Shown here one piece after another: positions 1 to 5,794 of a DNA stretch of 7,425 nucleotides. This DNA comes from Piscirickettsiaceae bacterium (lineage in GTDB: Bacteria; Pseudomonadota; Gammaproteobacteria; Methylococcales; Cycloclasticaceae). A program made the position numbers and the translations under genes. Each line of letters opens with the position of its first letter. The stretch's first letter is position 1. Where the stretch lies: the NCBI GenBank assembly GCA_002401365.1, contig NVSW01000030.1, positions 2,391 to 9,815 of the forward strand, given 5' to 3'. The notes beneath the pieces were generated by a model. The model worked only from the letters and a program-made list of their open reading frames with translations, did no database searches and was not told where the DNA came from.

Positions 1-634
1 TCTCAGTAATAGTCGTTTGTTGCATTCCCTCTAACAGCCATTTGCCCGCCCTAAAGCTTGCCTTAGCCGCGTGTGTCGCAAACTTTAATTCATTATTCTC
101 AGTCATTTCATAAATGCTGACATTTTTTAATTCAGATGAATTTATAACCTCGCGAATATTTAAGTACGTATTGCCATCACGAGCCCAAAATCCATACTTA
201 GTTCGCAACGCCACTTGCTCGTTTTTTGCCGTAAACTTTAGCATTTGTGCAGCCTGTTCTGCTGGAGGCGCAATAAACTCACTCACAATTAATGATGCAA
301 TCATCAAGACTACACCCACGCGTAATACCGAAAAAATTATCTGCCATCGACTAATACCAGCCGCTCTCATAGCCGTTAGCTCATGGCTGCTTTCCATGCC
401 GCCAAGGGTAATTAACGCCCCTAATAACGCAGCTGAAGGAAGCAATTCATAAAAATTACGCGGTGCAATTAGTAATATATATTTAAAAATTTCTGCCAAG
501 CCATACTGGCCTTTACCCATATCATCCAATTCATCTGCAAAGGTAATAATTAAGACGAGCGACATCAAAAATAATAATGCTATCAACGTACTTTTAAGTA
601 CCTCTGACGCGATATAACGATTAAGCACTCTCAT
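1..634 (-). CDS. lptG: LptG, lipopolysaccharide export permease subunit (N-terminal 211 residues, gene cut by window edge)
   Basis: LptG is one of two inner-membrane subunits of the LptB2FG ABC transporter, which extracts lipopolysaccharide from the inner membrane and passes it to the LptC-A-D bridge. The reading frame is open from the ATG at 634-632 to the left edge. A first membrane segment lies near residues 15-33, a second near 62-80 and a third near 98-120. The cytoplasmic coupling stretch between the second and third includes ELTAMRAAG (about 85-93), which matches the coupling-helix region of E. coli LptG. The start of the periplasmic jellyroll domain follows (KYGFWARDGNTYLNI). About 150 residues of the usual ~360 are missing beyond the window. 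The start codon overlaps the lptF stop by one base (TAATG), pointing to translational coupling and one operon. Identification is firm; nothing is unusual in the visible part. Confidence 0.95.
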   Translation of the reverse strand, partial: MRVLNRYIASEVLKSTLIALLFLMSLVLIITFADELDDMGKGQYGLAEIFKYILLIAPRNFYELLPSAALLGALITLGGMESSHELTAMRAAGISRWQIIFSVLRVGVVLMIASLIVSEFIAPPAEQAAQMLKFTAKNEQVALRTKYGFWARDGNTYLNIREVINSSELKNVSIYEMTENNELKFATHAAKASFRAGKWLLEGMQQTTITE

Positions 635-1737
635 TAACGGCCTACCAGTTGGTTCTTAACATACCGAAAACCCAACGATCGAACCAAAACAATAAGTGCA
701 ACAACAACCATCAAGGCGTGCACCCACCACACCCCAACCCATGCTGGCGTCACCCCTTTTATAAGCCAAGAGTGAGACAGGCTCATAAAGTTTTCAAAAA
801 CAATATATATCAGCAAAGCAGTCAAAAGATTACCGTACATACCTGCACGAGGCGAAACCTTGCTCATCGGTACCGCCAATAGCGCAAAAGTAATAAGAGC
901 TAACGGAATTGATAGCCTTTTTTGTAACTCACTTATCGCTCTAGGGTGACTAGAAGCCATCAACTCTGATGTATCCAGCTCTTTCGTATCAAATGTTACT
1001 TTCGCGGCACTTTTTTTAGCAATTAAAACGCCGTACTCCTGAAATTTAGTGATTTTATAGTCAGCCTGACCCGGCACACCCTCATACCTATTACCATTCT
1101 TTAAAATAATAAAGCGGTCACCTGTTTTTTCATCAATCCTAATTTCGCCAGATTTAGATGATGTAATCCCTAGCTTTCCGTGCTGTCTGTTTTGAATGAA
1201 CACATTCAACATTTTATCGTCATCGGTAATCTTTTCTACGTAAAAAACCAGATCACCTCGGCTATATTCATTAAACCGACCGTCACTAATACCTCTAATA
1301 TCAAGGCTTTGTTGATCATTAGACTTAATCAATTCAATTTGCTGTAACGCCCAAGGCATTGTCACCGTAGAAAGATAAAACGTTATAACGAATAATGGCA
1401 TTACAAAAAGGAACACCGCCCGATAAACCCTAGAAAGCCCAATACCAGCTGAAAACAAAGAAGACATCTCGTTATCTCGGTACATTCGGCCTATTACCAA
1501 TAATATAGAAACAAACAACGCCGCAGGGAGAACTCTTATGACTAGCAACACCATGTTGAATCCAACCAAAGATAACACCACATCTGCGGACAATTCACCT
1601 GTTGTTACTTTAGACAAATAACGTACTAATCGTTGACTCAATAAAATGACCGTTAACACCAACATCACACCTGCCATCATTTTTGCAAGCTCAGTAATAA
1701 ACAGACGGTCAATAATTTTTAATTTAAACGCAGACAT
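634..1737 (-). CDS. lptF: LptF, lipopolysaccharide export permease subunit
   Basis: LptF is the partner of LptG in the inner-membrane LPS extractor. From the ATG at 1737 the product is 367 residues, almost the length of E. coli LptF (366). The frame also stays open to a GTG at 1767, adding ten residues; neither start has a clear Shine-Dalgarno. I prefer 1737 because its N-terminus aligns best with the family (KIIDRLFITELAK then a hydrophobic segment) and because possible -10 elements lie at 1773-1787. Visible features are membrane segments at the N-terminus, a pair in the first third ending with the NEMSSLFSAGIGLSRV coupling region, a periplasmic beta-rich middle (ISDGRFNEYSRGDLVFYVEK, GDRFIILKNGNRYEG), and three C-terminal membrane segments starting near ALITFALLAVPMSKVSPRAG. 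It is first in the lptF-lptG operon and is divergent from pepA. Confidence 0.95.
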   Translation of the reverse strand: MSAFKLKIIDRLFITELAKMMAGVMLVLTVILLSQRLVRYLSKVTTGELSADVVLSLVGFNMVLLVIRVLPAALFVSILLVIGRMYRDNEMSSLFSAGIGLSRVYRAVFLFVMPLFVITFYLSTVTMPWALQQIELIKSNDQQSLDIRGISDGRFNEYSRGDLVFYVEKITDDDKMLNVFIQNRQHGKLGITSSKSGEIRIDEKTGDRFIILKNGNRYEGVPGQADYKITKFQEYGVLIAKKSAAKVTFDTKELDTSELMASSHPRAISELQKRLSIPLALITFALLAVPMSKVSPRAGMYGNLLTALLIYIVFENFMSLSHSWLIKGVTPAWVGVWWVHALMVVVALIVLVRSLGFRYVKNQLVGR

Positions 1738-1767
1738 CAATGGTGTATTTAGCTTATAGTTAGACAC

Positions 1768-1845
1768 TTAAATCTATACGAATTATGTTGCCGTATCCTA
1801 ACGGAAAAACCAAACAAAAACATTACTAATCACCGAGGTCACACC
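1768..1845. promoter_or_regulatory. Divergent promoter region between lptF and pepA
   Basis: This 78-base spacer must hold the start signals for both lptFG (minus) and pepA-holC (plus). On the minus strand CATAAT (complement of 1782-1787) and TATAGA (complement of 1773-1778) are possible -10 elements, but neither has a convincing -35 at 17 bases. On the plus strand TTGCCG at 1788-1793 could be a -35, but no good -10 follows at the right distance. The pepA Shine-Dalgarno is clear: GAGGT at 1835-1839, six bases before the ATG. Exact promoters are not resolved. Confidence 0.4.
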
Positions 1846-3333
1846 ATGCAGTTTGTTTCAAAAAAGGGTCAAACCGATAAGCTTTCAACACCCTGTCTAA
1901 TTTTGCCTGTATTCAGTAAGGGCAAGCAATCACCAGTAACCGAGTTGTTTGACAACGCTCACGATAAACAAATTGCGAATGTTCTAAAACAGGGCGACGC
2001 CACAGGTAAAGCAGGCAACACACTTTTATTACAAATACCTGCAGGTAGCAAAACAAAGCGAGTTCTTCTTGTTGGCCTAGGTGAGCAAGGAAAAACGACC
2101 GACGTGGACTTTAATAAAGCCGCAAGCGCGTCAGTCAATGCCCTTAAAAAACTACCTATAAAGTCCATTTGTTCTACTTTACTTGCTGTTAATGTAGTCG
2201 ATAAAGATGACAATTGGAAAGTGCGCCAGCTAGTTCTTAAAGCACGTGAAGTCTTGTATCAATATACCGAAACACTTACCTCATCAGCACCTGATGCAAA
2301 CGTATTAGACAAATGCCAACTATTAGTAACCGGCGATACTTCAGCAACCGCTATAGACAAGGCCGCCTCCATTGCTTCAAGCATTGCTAACGGCATTGAT
2401 AGCGCGAAAAAACTGGCTGATTTACCCGGCAACTATTGCACGCCAACGTACTTAGCCGACACAGCTAAAGCATTGGGTAAAAAACACAAATCATTAAAGG
2501 TAACAGTGCTTGATGAAGCTAAAATGGAAAAGCTTGGCATGGGTTCTTTGCTGTCTGTATCTCGCGGTTCAAGACAAGAAGCCAAGCTGATTACTATGGA
2601 ACACAACGGCGGGCCTAAATCTCAACAACCCATCGTTCTTGTTGGTAAAGGCTTAACGTTTGACGCAGGCGGTATTTCTATCAAACAATCATCCGGCATG
2701 GATGAAATGAAATACGACATGTGCGGCGGTGCAAGCGTGTTCGGTGTGATGCAAATGTGCGCCGAATTAAACTTACCCATCAACGTTGTCGGTGTTGTTC
2801 CATCATCTGAAAACTTACCGGATGGCGACGCAAACAAACCTGGCGACATTGTTACTAGCATGTCTGGCTTAACGATTGAAATTCTCAATACCGATGCTGA
2901 AGGCCGCTTAATCTTATGCGACGCACTTACCTACTCTGCTAAATTCAAACCCGATGTTGTTATTGATATTGCCACCCTAACCGGCGCATGCGTTGTTGCC
3001 CTTGGTAAACACGCAACAGGGTTATTAGGCAATAACGACGAACTAGCCAATGAATTATTAGGCGCGGGCATAAAAGCAGGCGATAAAGCATGGCAACTGC
3101 CTTTGTGGGATGAATACCGTCCACAACTTAAAAGCAATTTTGCCGATTTAGCCAATATTGGCGGCCCTGCTGGCGGCACTATTACCGCCGCGTGTTTCTT
3201 ATCGCGTTTTACCGAAGACTATAAATGGGCGCATTTAGACATTGCAGGCACTGCGTGGAAATCTGGCGCAGACAAAGGCGCAACAGGTCGTCCAGTGCAT
3301 ATGCTAAGCCAATTTATTTTAGATCGTTGTTAA
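1846..3333 (+). CDS. pepA: PepA, cytosolic leucyl aminopeptidase (M17 family)
   Basis: PepA is a two-metal cytosolic exopeptidase that removes N-terminal residues, leucine preferred, and forms hexamers in the family. In E. coli it also binds DNA as an accessory protein for Xer recombination at cer and as a regulator of carAB; whether this one does so is unknown. The 495-residue length is near the family norm of ~500. The catalytic set is complete: K268, D273 and K280 in GKGLTFDAGGISIK, D291 in KYDMCGG, and D350, E352 and R354 in the NTDAEGRL signature. Each is shifted by two from its E. coli counterpart. The N-terminal ~150 residues are the more variable DNA-binding and oligomerisation domain. 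The start is supported by GAGGT six bases upstream. The gene is followed after 21 bases by holC, so the two are probably cotranscribed. Confidence 0.97.
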   Translation: MQFVSKKGQTDKLSTPCLILPVFSKGKQSPVTELFDNAHDKQIANVLKQGDATGKAGNTLLLQIPAGSKTKRVLLVGLGEQGKTTDVDFNKAASASVNALKKLPIKSICSTLLAVNVVDKDDNWKVRQLVLKAREVLYQYTETLTSSAPDANVLDKCQLLVTGDTSATAIDKAASIASSIANGIDSAKKLADLPGNYCTPTYLADTAKALGKKHKSLKVTVLDEAKMEKLGMGSLLSVSRGSRQEAKLITMEHNGGPKSQQPIVLVGKGLTFDAGGISIKQSSGMDEMKYDMCGGASVFGVMQMCAELNLPINVVGVVPSSENLPDGDANKPGDIVTSMSGLTIEILNTDAEGRLILCDALTYSAKFKPDVVIDIATLTGACVVALGKHATGLLGNNDELANELLGAGIKAGDKAWQLPLWDEYRPQLKSNFADLANIGGPAGGTITAACFLSRFTEDYKWAHLDIAGTAWKSGADKGATGRPVHMLSQFILDRC

Positions 3334-3354
3334 GCAGCGTTTAGGAAACCCTAC

Positions 3355-3777
3355 GTGACACGAATTGATTTTTATGTGCTGCCCGACGACAGCGTCGAGC
3401 AGCAACATATTTATGCCTGCCGCTTAGCACAGAAAGCATCAAAACAAGGGCTTCGCGTTTACATACACACAGAATCGGCAGCACAATCTAAACAGCTAGA
3501 CGATTTACTCTGGTCCTTCTCACCCAGCAGTTTTGTACCCCACACGATGTCTGCTGATGAATGCGCCAATAATCCCGTGTACATTAACCACAGCGGCGAC
3601 CCAATAGATATTCATGACGTGCTGATAAATGTAAGCACGCAAACACCCGAATGCTTTGCACGATTTGAGCGGTTCGCAGAATTAGTCAACCAAAACGAAA
3701 ACATAAAACAAGCCGGACGCGAACGCTTTAAGTTTTACAAAAGCCGCGGTTACCCGTTGAATACGCATAAGATTTAA
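3355..3777 (+). CDS. holC: DNA polymerase III chi subunit
   Basis: Chi is the clamp-loader accessory subunit that links the replicase to single-stranded DNA-binding protein; it binds the SSB C-terminal tail on one side and psi (HolD) on the other. The 140-residue product has the family start (RIDFYVLPDDS), the conserved early helix (YACRLAQKASKQGLRVYIHT), an LDDLLWSFSPSSFVPH segment, and the diagnostic C-terminus ERFKFYKSRGYPLNTH, which corresponds to the arginine/tyrosine region that contacts SSB in E. coli. The start is GTG at 3355, supported by AGGA at 3343-3346 with an eight-base spacer. pepA-holC spacing is 21 bases. In related genomes valS usually follows closely; here it is displaced by about 2.07 kb, and the first of two 48-base repeats begins exactly at the holC stop codon. 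Confidence 0.93.
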   Translation: MTRIDFYVLPDDSVEQQHIYACRLAQKASKQGLRVYIHTESAAQSKQLDDLLWSFSPSSFVPHTMSADECANNPVYINHSGDPIDIHDVLINVSTQTPECFARFERFAELVNQNENIKQAGRERFKFYKSRGYPLNTHKI

Positions 3778-3884
3778 AGCTGAATTAACAAGAAATGGTT
3801 TTCTTTTTGTTCCATGAAACTTATGCCCTTTGGGTATAAAGCTGAATTAACAAGAAATGATTTTCTTCTTATTCAATGAAACTT
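3775..3884. repeat. Two 48-base direct repeats, 62-base period, immediately downstream of holC
   Basis: Copy 1 is 3775-3822 and copy 2 is 3837-3884; they differ at four of 48 positions in a hand alignment. Each holds a perfect six-base stem AAGAAA/TTTCTT with a four-base loop (3790-3805 and 3852-3867) and ends in ATGAAACTT. The 14-base linker joins its flanks in a short hairpin (3822-3838: TATGCCC, loop TTT, GGGTATA, one G-T pair). Copy 1 includes the holC TAA. These A/T-rich hairpins with T-rich flanks could end holC transcription, or the array may be an unclassified intergenic repeat. Function is not known. Confidence 0.75.
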
Positions 3885-4010
3885 GCGACTGCATGGACGC
3901 AAGAGGTAGAACACCAACAAGTAGGCGATTGAAGCGACGCAGGAGCAGTTGCCAAGACCTTGTGGATATGCACAACAGTCACAGGAAATTTTTTGACCGT
4001 TAATAACTTG
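3885..4010. other. Intergenic stretch with short repeated motif, no gene
   Basis: No credible reading frame was found. GACGCAAGAG (3896-3905) and GACGCAGGAG (3936-3945) are near-copies 40 bases apart. An imperfect inverted repeat, AACAGTCA (3974-3981) against TGACCGTT (3994-4001), lies just before the possible cassette boundary; on the minus strand it is downstream of yoeB. It lacks the T-run expected of a standard terminator. Confidence 0.4.
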
Positions 4011-4019
4011 TTATGTACC

Positions 4020-4280
4020 TTAGTATTTGTAGTGATAGCGGAGCTGAGCAATAAGCAAGTTGTCTTCTGCTACTTTATATACAATTCTATGCTCGTCATT
4101 AATTCGCCGAGACCAATAACCAGATAACCCATGTTTCAATGGTTCTGGTTTCCCAATGCCATCAAATGGGTTGCGGTGTATATCTTTAATTAATGCATTT
4201 ATTCGCTTGACCATAGCTTTATCAGTTTTCTGCCAGTAAAGGTAATTATCCCAAGCTTTAGAAGAAAATATCAGCTTCAT
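4020..4280 (-). CDS. yoeB: YoeB, ribosome-dependent mRNA interferase toxin
   Basis: YoeB is a RelE-fold toxin that binds the ribosomal A site and cuts mRNA there, stopping translation until its antitoxin YefM neutralises it. The 86-residue product is very like E. coli YoeB (84 residues). Expected functional residues are present at the same positions: E46, R59, R65, H83 and Y84, within PFDGIGKPEPLKHGLSGYWS, RRINDEHRIVYKV and LRYHYKY. Two residues follow the usual C-terminal HY (KY). The ATG at 4280-4278 overlaps the yefM stop in an ATGA junction, so translation of toxin is coupled to that of antitoxin. It is convergent with pepA-holC. It looks intact and active by residue content. The nearest alternative label, a generic RelE/Txe toxin, fits less well than YoeB. 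Confidence 0.95.
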   Translation of the reverse strand: MKLIFSSKAWDNYLYWQKTDKAMVKRINALIKDIHRNPFDGIGKPEPLKHGLSGYWSRRINDEHRIVYKVAEDNLLIAQLRYHYKY

Positions 4281-4528
4281 TCAACCAATTTTCTCTCAGC
4301 CCCTTCACCCGATTCTAATTCCGCAATAGACTCAAGCAAGTGCCTTGCATTGGCAGGAGAGCGCAATAAATAAGCCGTCTCTTCCATCGCTTGGTAATCT
4401 TCAAGAGAGATCATTACTACAGGAGATTCACGTTTTCGCGTAATAATGACCGCATGATGGTCATTACAGACTTTTTCCATTGTTTTTGCTAAATTTGCGC
4501 GAGCAGCGGTATAACTTATAGCATCCAT
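4277..4528 (-). CDS. yefM: YefM, antitoxin and autorepressor of the YoeB module
   Basis: YefM (Phd/YefM family) binds and blocks YoeB and represses its own operon, with YoeB acting as co-repressor. The 83-residue product has the family start MDAISYTAARANLAKTM, a DNA-binding N-terminal domain, then SLEDYQAMEETAYLLRSP, a very strong match to E. coli YefM (EETAYLLRSPANAR is shared exactly), and a charged C-terminus that would wrap the toxin. The start at 4528 is supported by GGTGAGG in the minus-strand reading (complement of 4534-4540), five bases before the ATG. It is the first gene of the pair and overlaps yoeB by four bases. Two TGTACA-type sites lie just upstream, consistent with autoregulation. 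Confidence 0.95.
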   Translation of the reverse strand: MDAISYTAARANLAKTMEKVCNDHHAVIITRKRESPVVMISLEDYQAMEETAYLLRSPANARHLLESIAELESGEGAERKLVE

Positions 4529-4550
4529 ATTAACCTCACCTAAATATTAC

Positions 4551-4600
4551 TGTACAATAAAACGTACATGCATTGTAGTCGCACATAACAAATCATTCAA
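4551..4600 (-). promoter_or_regulatory. Candidate yefM-yoeB promoter with paired TGTACA operator sites
   Basis: On the minus strand a -35-like TTGAAT (complement of 4595-4600) is 17 bases from a -10-like TACAAT (complement of 4572-4577), placing a start near 4565. Overlapping and following it are TGTACA (4551-4556) and its near-copy CGTACA (4563-4568), centres 12 bases apart. E. coli YefM is known to bind palindromes with a TGTACA core, so these are probable autorepression sites. The -35 would fall inside the attC-like site. The operator assignment is better supported than the promoter hexamers. Confidence 0.55.
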
Positions 4601-4669
4601 GTGCTCCCGTAAAAGGCCCGTGCTAGATGCGTGAAAGTCGTCGCGCACTACTTAACTCAAGCGCTATGT
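4583..4669. other. attC-like recombination site (integron cassette end)
   Basis: The 87-base element is bounded by ACATAAC (4583-4589, R''-like) and GCTATGT (4663-4669, R'-like with one change from GTTATGT). Inside, TTCAAGTGC (4596-4604) faces GCACTACTTAA (4645-4655), giving an imperfect stem with unpaired bases, as attC sites have. Size fits the known attC range. The core GTT has become GCT, which could reflect the insertion target rather than decay. Only folding and covariance scoring of the bottom strand could confirm it. Confidence 0.4.
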
Positions 4670-4833
4670 TCAATAAAATAAACGATATAAAGGGAGTTGC
4701 TGACAACTGATAATCATTCGCAAAGACACTAAGATCAAGTGGTCATGATTTTTATCAAGTAAGAAACTCTGTCTCTATTTTTTCTACTCCCCCTCCTTTT
4801 TCGAACAACCACCTACAGAAAAAATCTTAAGAG
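4670..4833. other. Non-coding stretch upstream of the valS remnant
   Basis: I see no gene. It contains TGATAATCATT (4708-4718), resembling the core of a Fur box; an ATGAT-TTTT-ATCAA palindrome (4745-4758), nine of ten half-site bases of an FNR/Anr box; ATCAAGT repeated at 4734-4740 and 4754-4760; and a pyrimidine-rich tract at 4767-4802 with only three purines. Any of these could be chance in A/T-rich DNA. By position this may be the old upstream region of valS. Confidence 0.35.
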
Positions 4834-4852
4834 CGACAAAGTCCCTACTGAT

Positions 4853-4880
4853 CTTACGTTAACGCACTATCAAACGTAAG
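4853..4880. repeat. Perfect 8-base inverted repeat before the valS remnant
   Basis: CTTACGTT (4853-4860) and AACGTAAG (4873-4880) are exact reverse complements separated by 12 bases. The right arm ends nine bases before the remnant ATG and is followed by TATTTTA. It could be a leader hairpin, a weak terminator, a protein-binding palindrome or a trace of an insertion. The matching leader of intact valS keeps a GTAAG at a similar place but lacks the left arm. Confidence 0.6.
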
Positions 4881-4889
4881 TATTTTAGG

Positions 4890-5034
4890 ATGGGTAAGAT
4901 ATACGCCCCGCACGACATCGAGTCACGCTGGTACACGCAACGGGAAGAACAAGGCTACTTTGAACCTAAAGCCGGCGATTCGGCGTATTGCATTATGATT
5001 CCATAATGCCGAATATTACGGTTAGTTTGAATAG
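4890..5034 (+). pseudogene. valS: Decayed duplicate of the valS 5' end
   Basis: The first 113 bases match the start of intact valS (5845 onward) with eight mismatches in a hand alignment. The copy encodes MGKIYAPHDIESRWYT and so on, 38 codons, then meets TAA at 5004-5006 after a two-base length change. Weaker homology continues over 5008-5033 against 5961-5986 (20 of 26 bases), so the duplicated coding part is about 145 bases and stops near codon 48, within the HIGH motif region. Similarity may extend upstream: CGACAA lies 56 bases before this ATG and 50 before the intact one, and GTAAG precedes both by eight to nine bases. It cannot make a synthetase; a 38-residue peptide is possible but unproven. 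It is probably the original start of valS, stranded when the parDE segment arrived. Confidence 0.88.
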
Positions 5035-5054
5035 AGTTAAAGAGACACAATTAC

Positions 5055-5366
5055 TTAATTAAAATCTTCTTTAAATCTCTCAATTTGATGCATACGTTGA
5101 TGCAAAACCGTCACGATACCAACTTGCTCTGAGCCCAATTCTTTCCAATAAATATAATGTTTTTCGTACCGAGTAAAAAAGCCAGATATTTCAAATTCAG
5201 CTGGAGTGGGTCGAGAGTTTGCTTTCTTATCTGCGATTTGGTTAAACCGTTCAAACATTCCATCAATATAAAGATTCGCTTGTTCTTTGCCCCAATTTTC
5301 CTGCGTGTATCTAAAAATATTCTCAATGCGGAATGCCGCTGATTTGAGAACTAGAAATGTTGGCAT
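5055..5366 (-). CDS. parE: ParE/RelE-superfamily toxin of a type II toxin-antitoxin module
   Basis: The 103-residue product has the plasmid-stabilisation toxin pattern: an N-terminal strand (MPTFLVLKSAAFRIENIFRY), the first helix with YTQENWGKEQANLYIDG, a second helix FERFNQIADKK, then strands ending in TRYEKHYIYWKE and VTVLHQRMHQ. The WG..QA..Y and VLHQRM blocks are characteristic of ParE. Founding ParE toxins poison DNA gyrase, but the superfamily also includes ribosome-dependent nucleases, so the target is not certain from sequence. The start at 5366 has no good Shine-Dalgarno; a 13-base gap separates it from the parD stop, so translation may depend on parD. Its stop lies only about 20 bases from the end of the valS remnant, and it is read against the valS direction. 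Confidence 0.87.
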   Translation of the reverse strand: MPTFLVLKSAAFRIENIFRYTQENWGKEQANLYIDGMFERFNQIADKKANSRPTPAEFEISGFFTRYEKHYIYWKELGSEQVGIVTVLHQRMHQIERFKEDFN

Positions 5367-5379
5367 AGCTAATTTGTAC

Positions 5380-5622
5380 TTAACGGTTTTTGATATCTAA
5401 GGCAGATAATTCTACATATTCGCTATCAGGCATGGAAAATGCCATTTGTAGTTCAGTTTTTAACGTTTCGAAAGCTAATTGCTCAGATTTTAATTTATCG
5501 CGGCGAATAAGGTCACGCACATATTCACTGACATTTTCGTACGCACCTTCTTGAATTTCATGCGAGACATGATTTTTAAGTGCGCCACTTATACGAACAT
5601 TAAGATTCATGGTTTCTGACAT
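5380..5622 (-). CDS. parD: ParD-type ribbon-helix-helix antitoxin
   Basis: The 80-residue product is a CopG/ParD-like antitoxin. An N-terminal beta strand (MNLNVRISGAL) is followed by two helices (KNHVSHEIQEG and NVSEYVRDLIRRDK), the ribbon-helix-helix DNA-binding fold with the family's S-E-Y-V-R-D-L-I-R-R block. The C-terminal part (about residues 45-80), acidic near the end, should bind the toxin. It would neutralise ParE and repress the shared promoter. The ATG at 5622 is used here; a second ATG four codons inside (MNLNVR) is an equally plausible start because neither has a clear Shine-Dalgarno. It lies 13 bases ahead of parE and is divergent from valS. Confidence 0.88.
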   Translation of the reverse strand: MSETMNLNVRISGALKNHVSHEIQEGAYENVSEYVRDLIRRDKLKSEQLAFETLKTELQMAFSMPDSEYVELSALDIKNR

Positions 5623-5637
5623 AAGCTGATTAGTCTA

Positions 5638-5682
5638 AGTTGATATTGTAAAGAATATAGTTGATATTGTCGCTGAATGCAA
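5638..5682 (-). promoter_or_regulatory. Candidate parDE promoter with two phased operator-like direct repeats
   Basis: AGTTGATATTGT occurs exactly twice, at 5638-5649 and 5659-5670, with a 21-base period, about two helical turns, which would put both copies on the same DNA face. On the minus strand two promoter readings overlap them: GCGACA (complement of 5668-5673) with TACAAT (complement of 5645-5650), or TTGCAT (complement of 5677-5682) with TATATT (complement of 5654-5659), each with a 17-base spacer. Binding by ParD ribbon-helix-helix dimers would block either. The repeats are seen; the operator role is inferred. Confidence 0.6.
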
Positions 5683-5794
5683 CTTTAACATTCTTAGCTA
5701 GTTTCCAAAATACAGCTTGAAAAATAACATAGGTTTGCAAAAAATAAGTACGCAGCAATCAAAAAAAACTGTTCAGCAATAACGCCTACCGTAT

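Larger units (their letters stand above)
4011..4663. mobile_element. Possible integron-type gene cassette carrying yefM-yoeB
   Basis: The proposed cassette starts after the G of GTTATGT (4010-4016) and ends at the G of GCTATGT (4663-4669), with an attC-like site at its right end. If this segment were circularised, its right end (…AAGCG) would join its left end (TTATGT…) and recreate GTTATGT, the exact complement of ACATAAC at 4583-4589. That is the geometry expected of an integron cassette with a Vibrio-like RCATAAC/GTTATGY site. The cargo, a toxin-antitoxin pair with its own promoter, is typical of chromosomal integron cassettes. The pair runs opposite to the usual cassette gene orientation. 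No integrase gene is present in this window, so it would be a lone cassette. This rests on short motifs and is inference. Confidence 0.35.

Noticed and set aside
114..452. Plus-strand open frame of 112 codons
   Set aside because: It lies wholly antisense to lptG, whose frame is conserved and intact; no family resemblance was seen.
3775..3884. CRISPR-like array
   Set aside because: Only two imperfect repeats with a 14-base linker, far too short for spacers, and no cas genes.
3974..4001. Inverted repeat as a rho-independent terminator for yoeB
   Set aside because: The stem is short with one mismatch, and the T/A run is in the loop rather than after the stem.
3869..4051. Minus-strand open frame of 60 codons downstream of yoeB
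   Set aside because: It overlaps the yoeB end and the repeat region, has low-complexity content and no Shine-Dalgarno or recognisable domain.
4708..4718. TGATAATCATT as a Fur box
   Set aside because: The core fits, but only about 13 of 19 consensus positions match and no iron-related gene is nearby.
5111..5326. Second minus-strand frame inside parE (and a plus-strand one at 5157-5342)
   Set aside because: Both are shadows of parE, which has the clear toxin family pattern.
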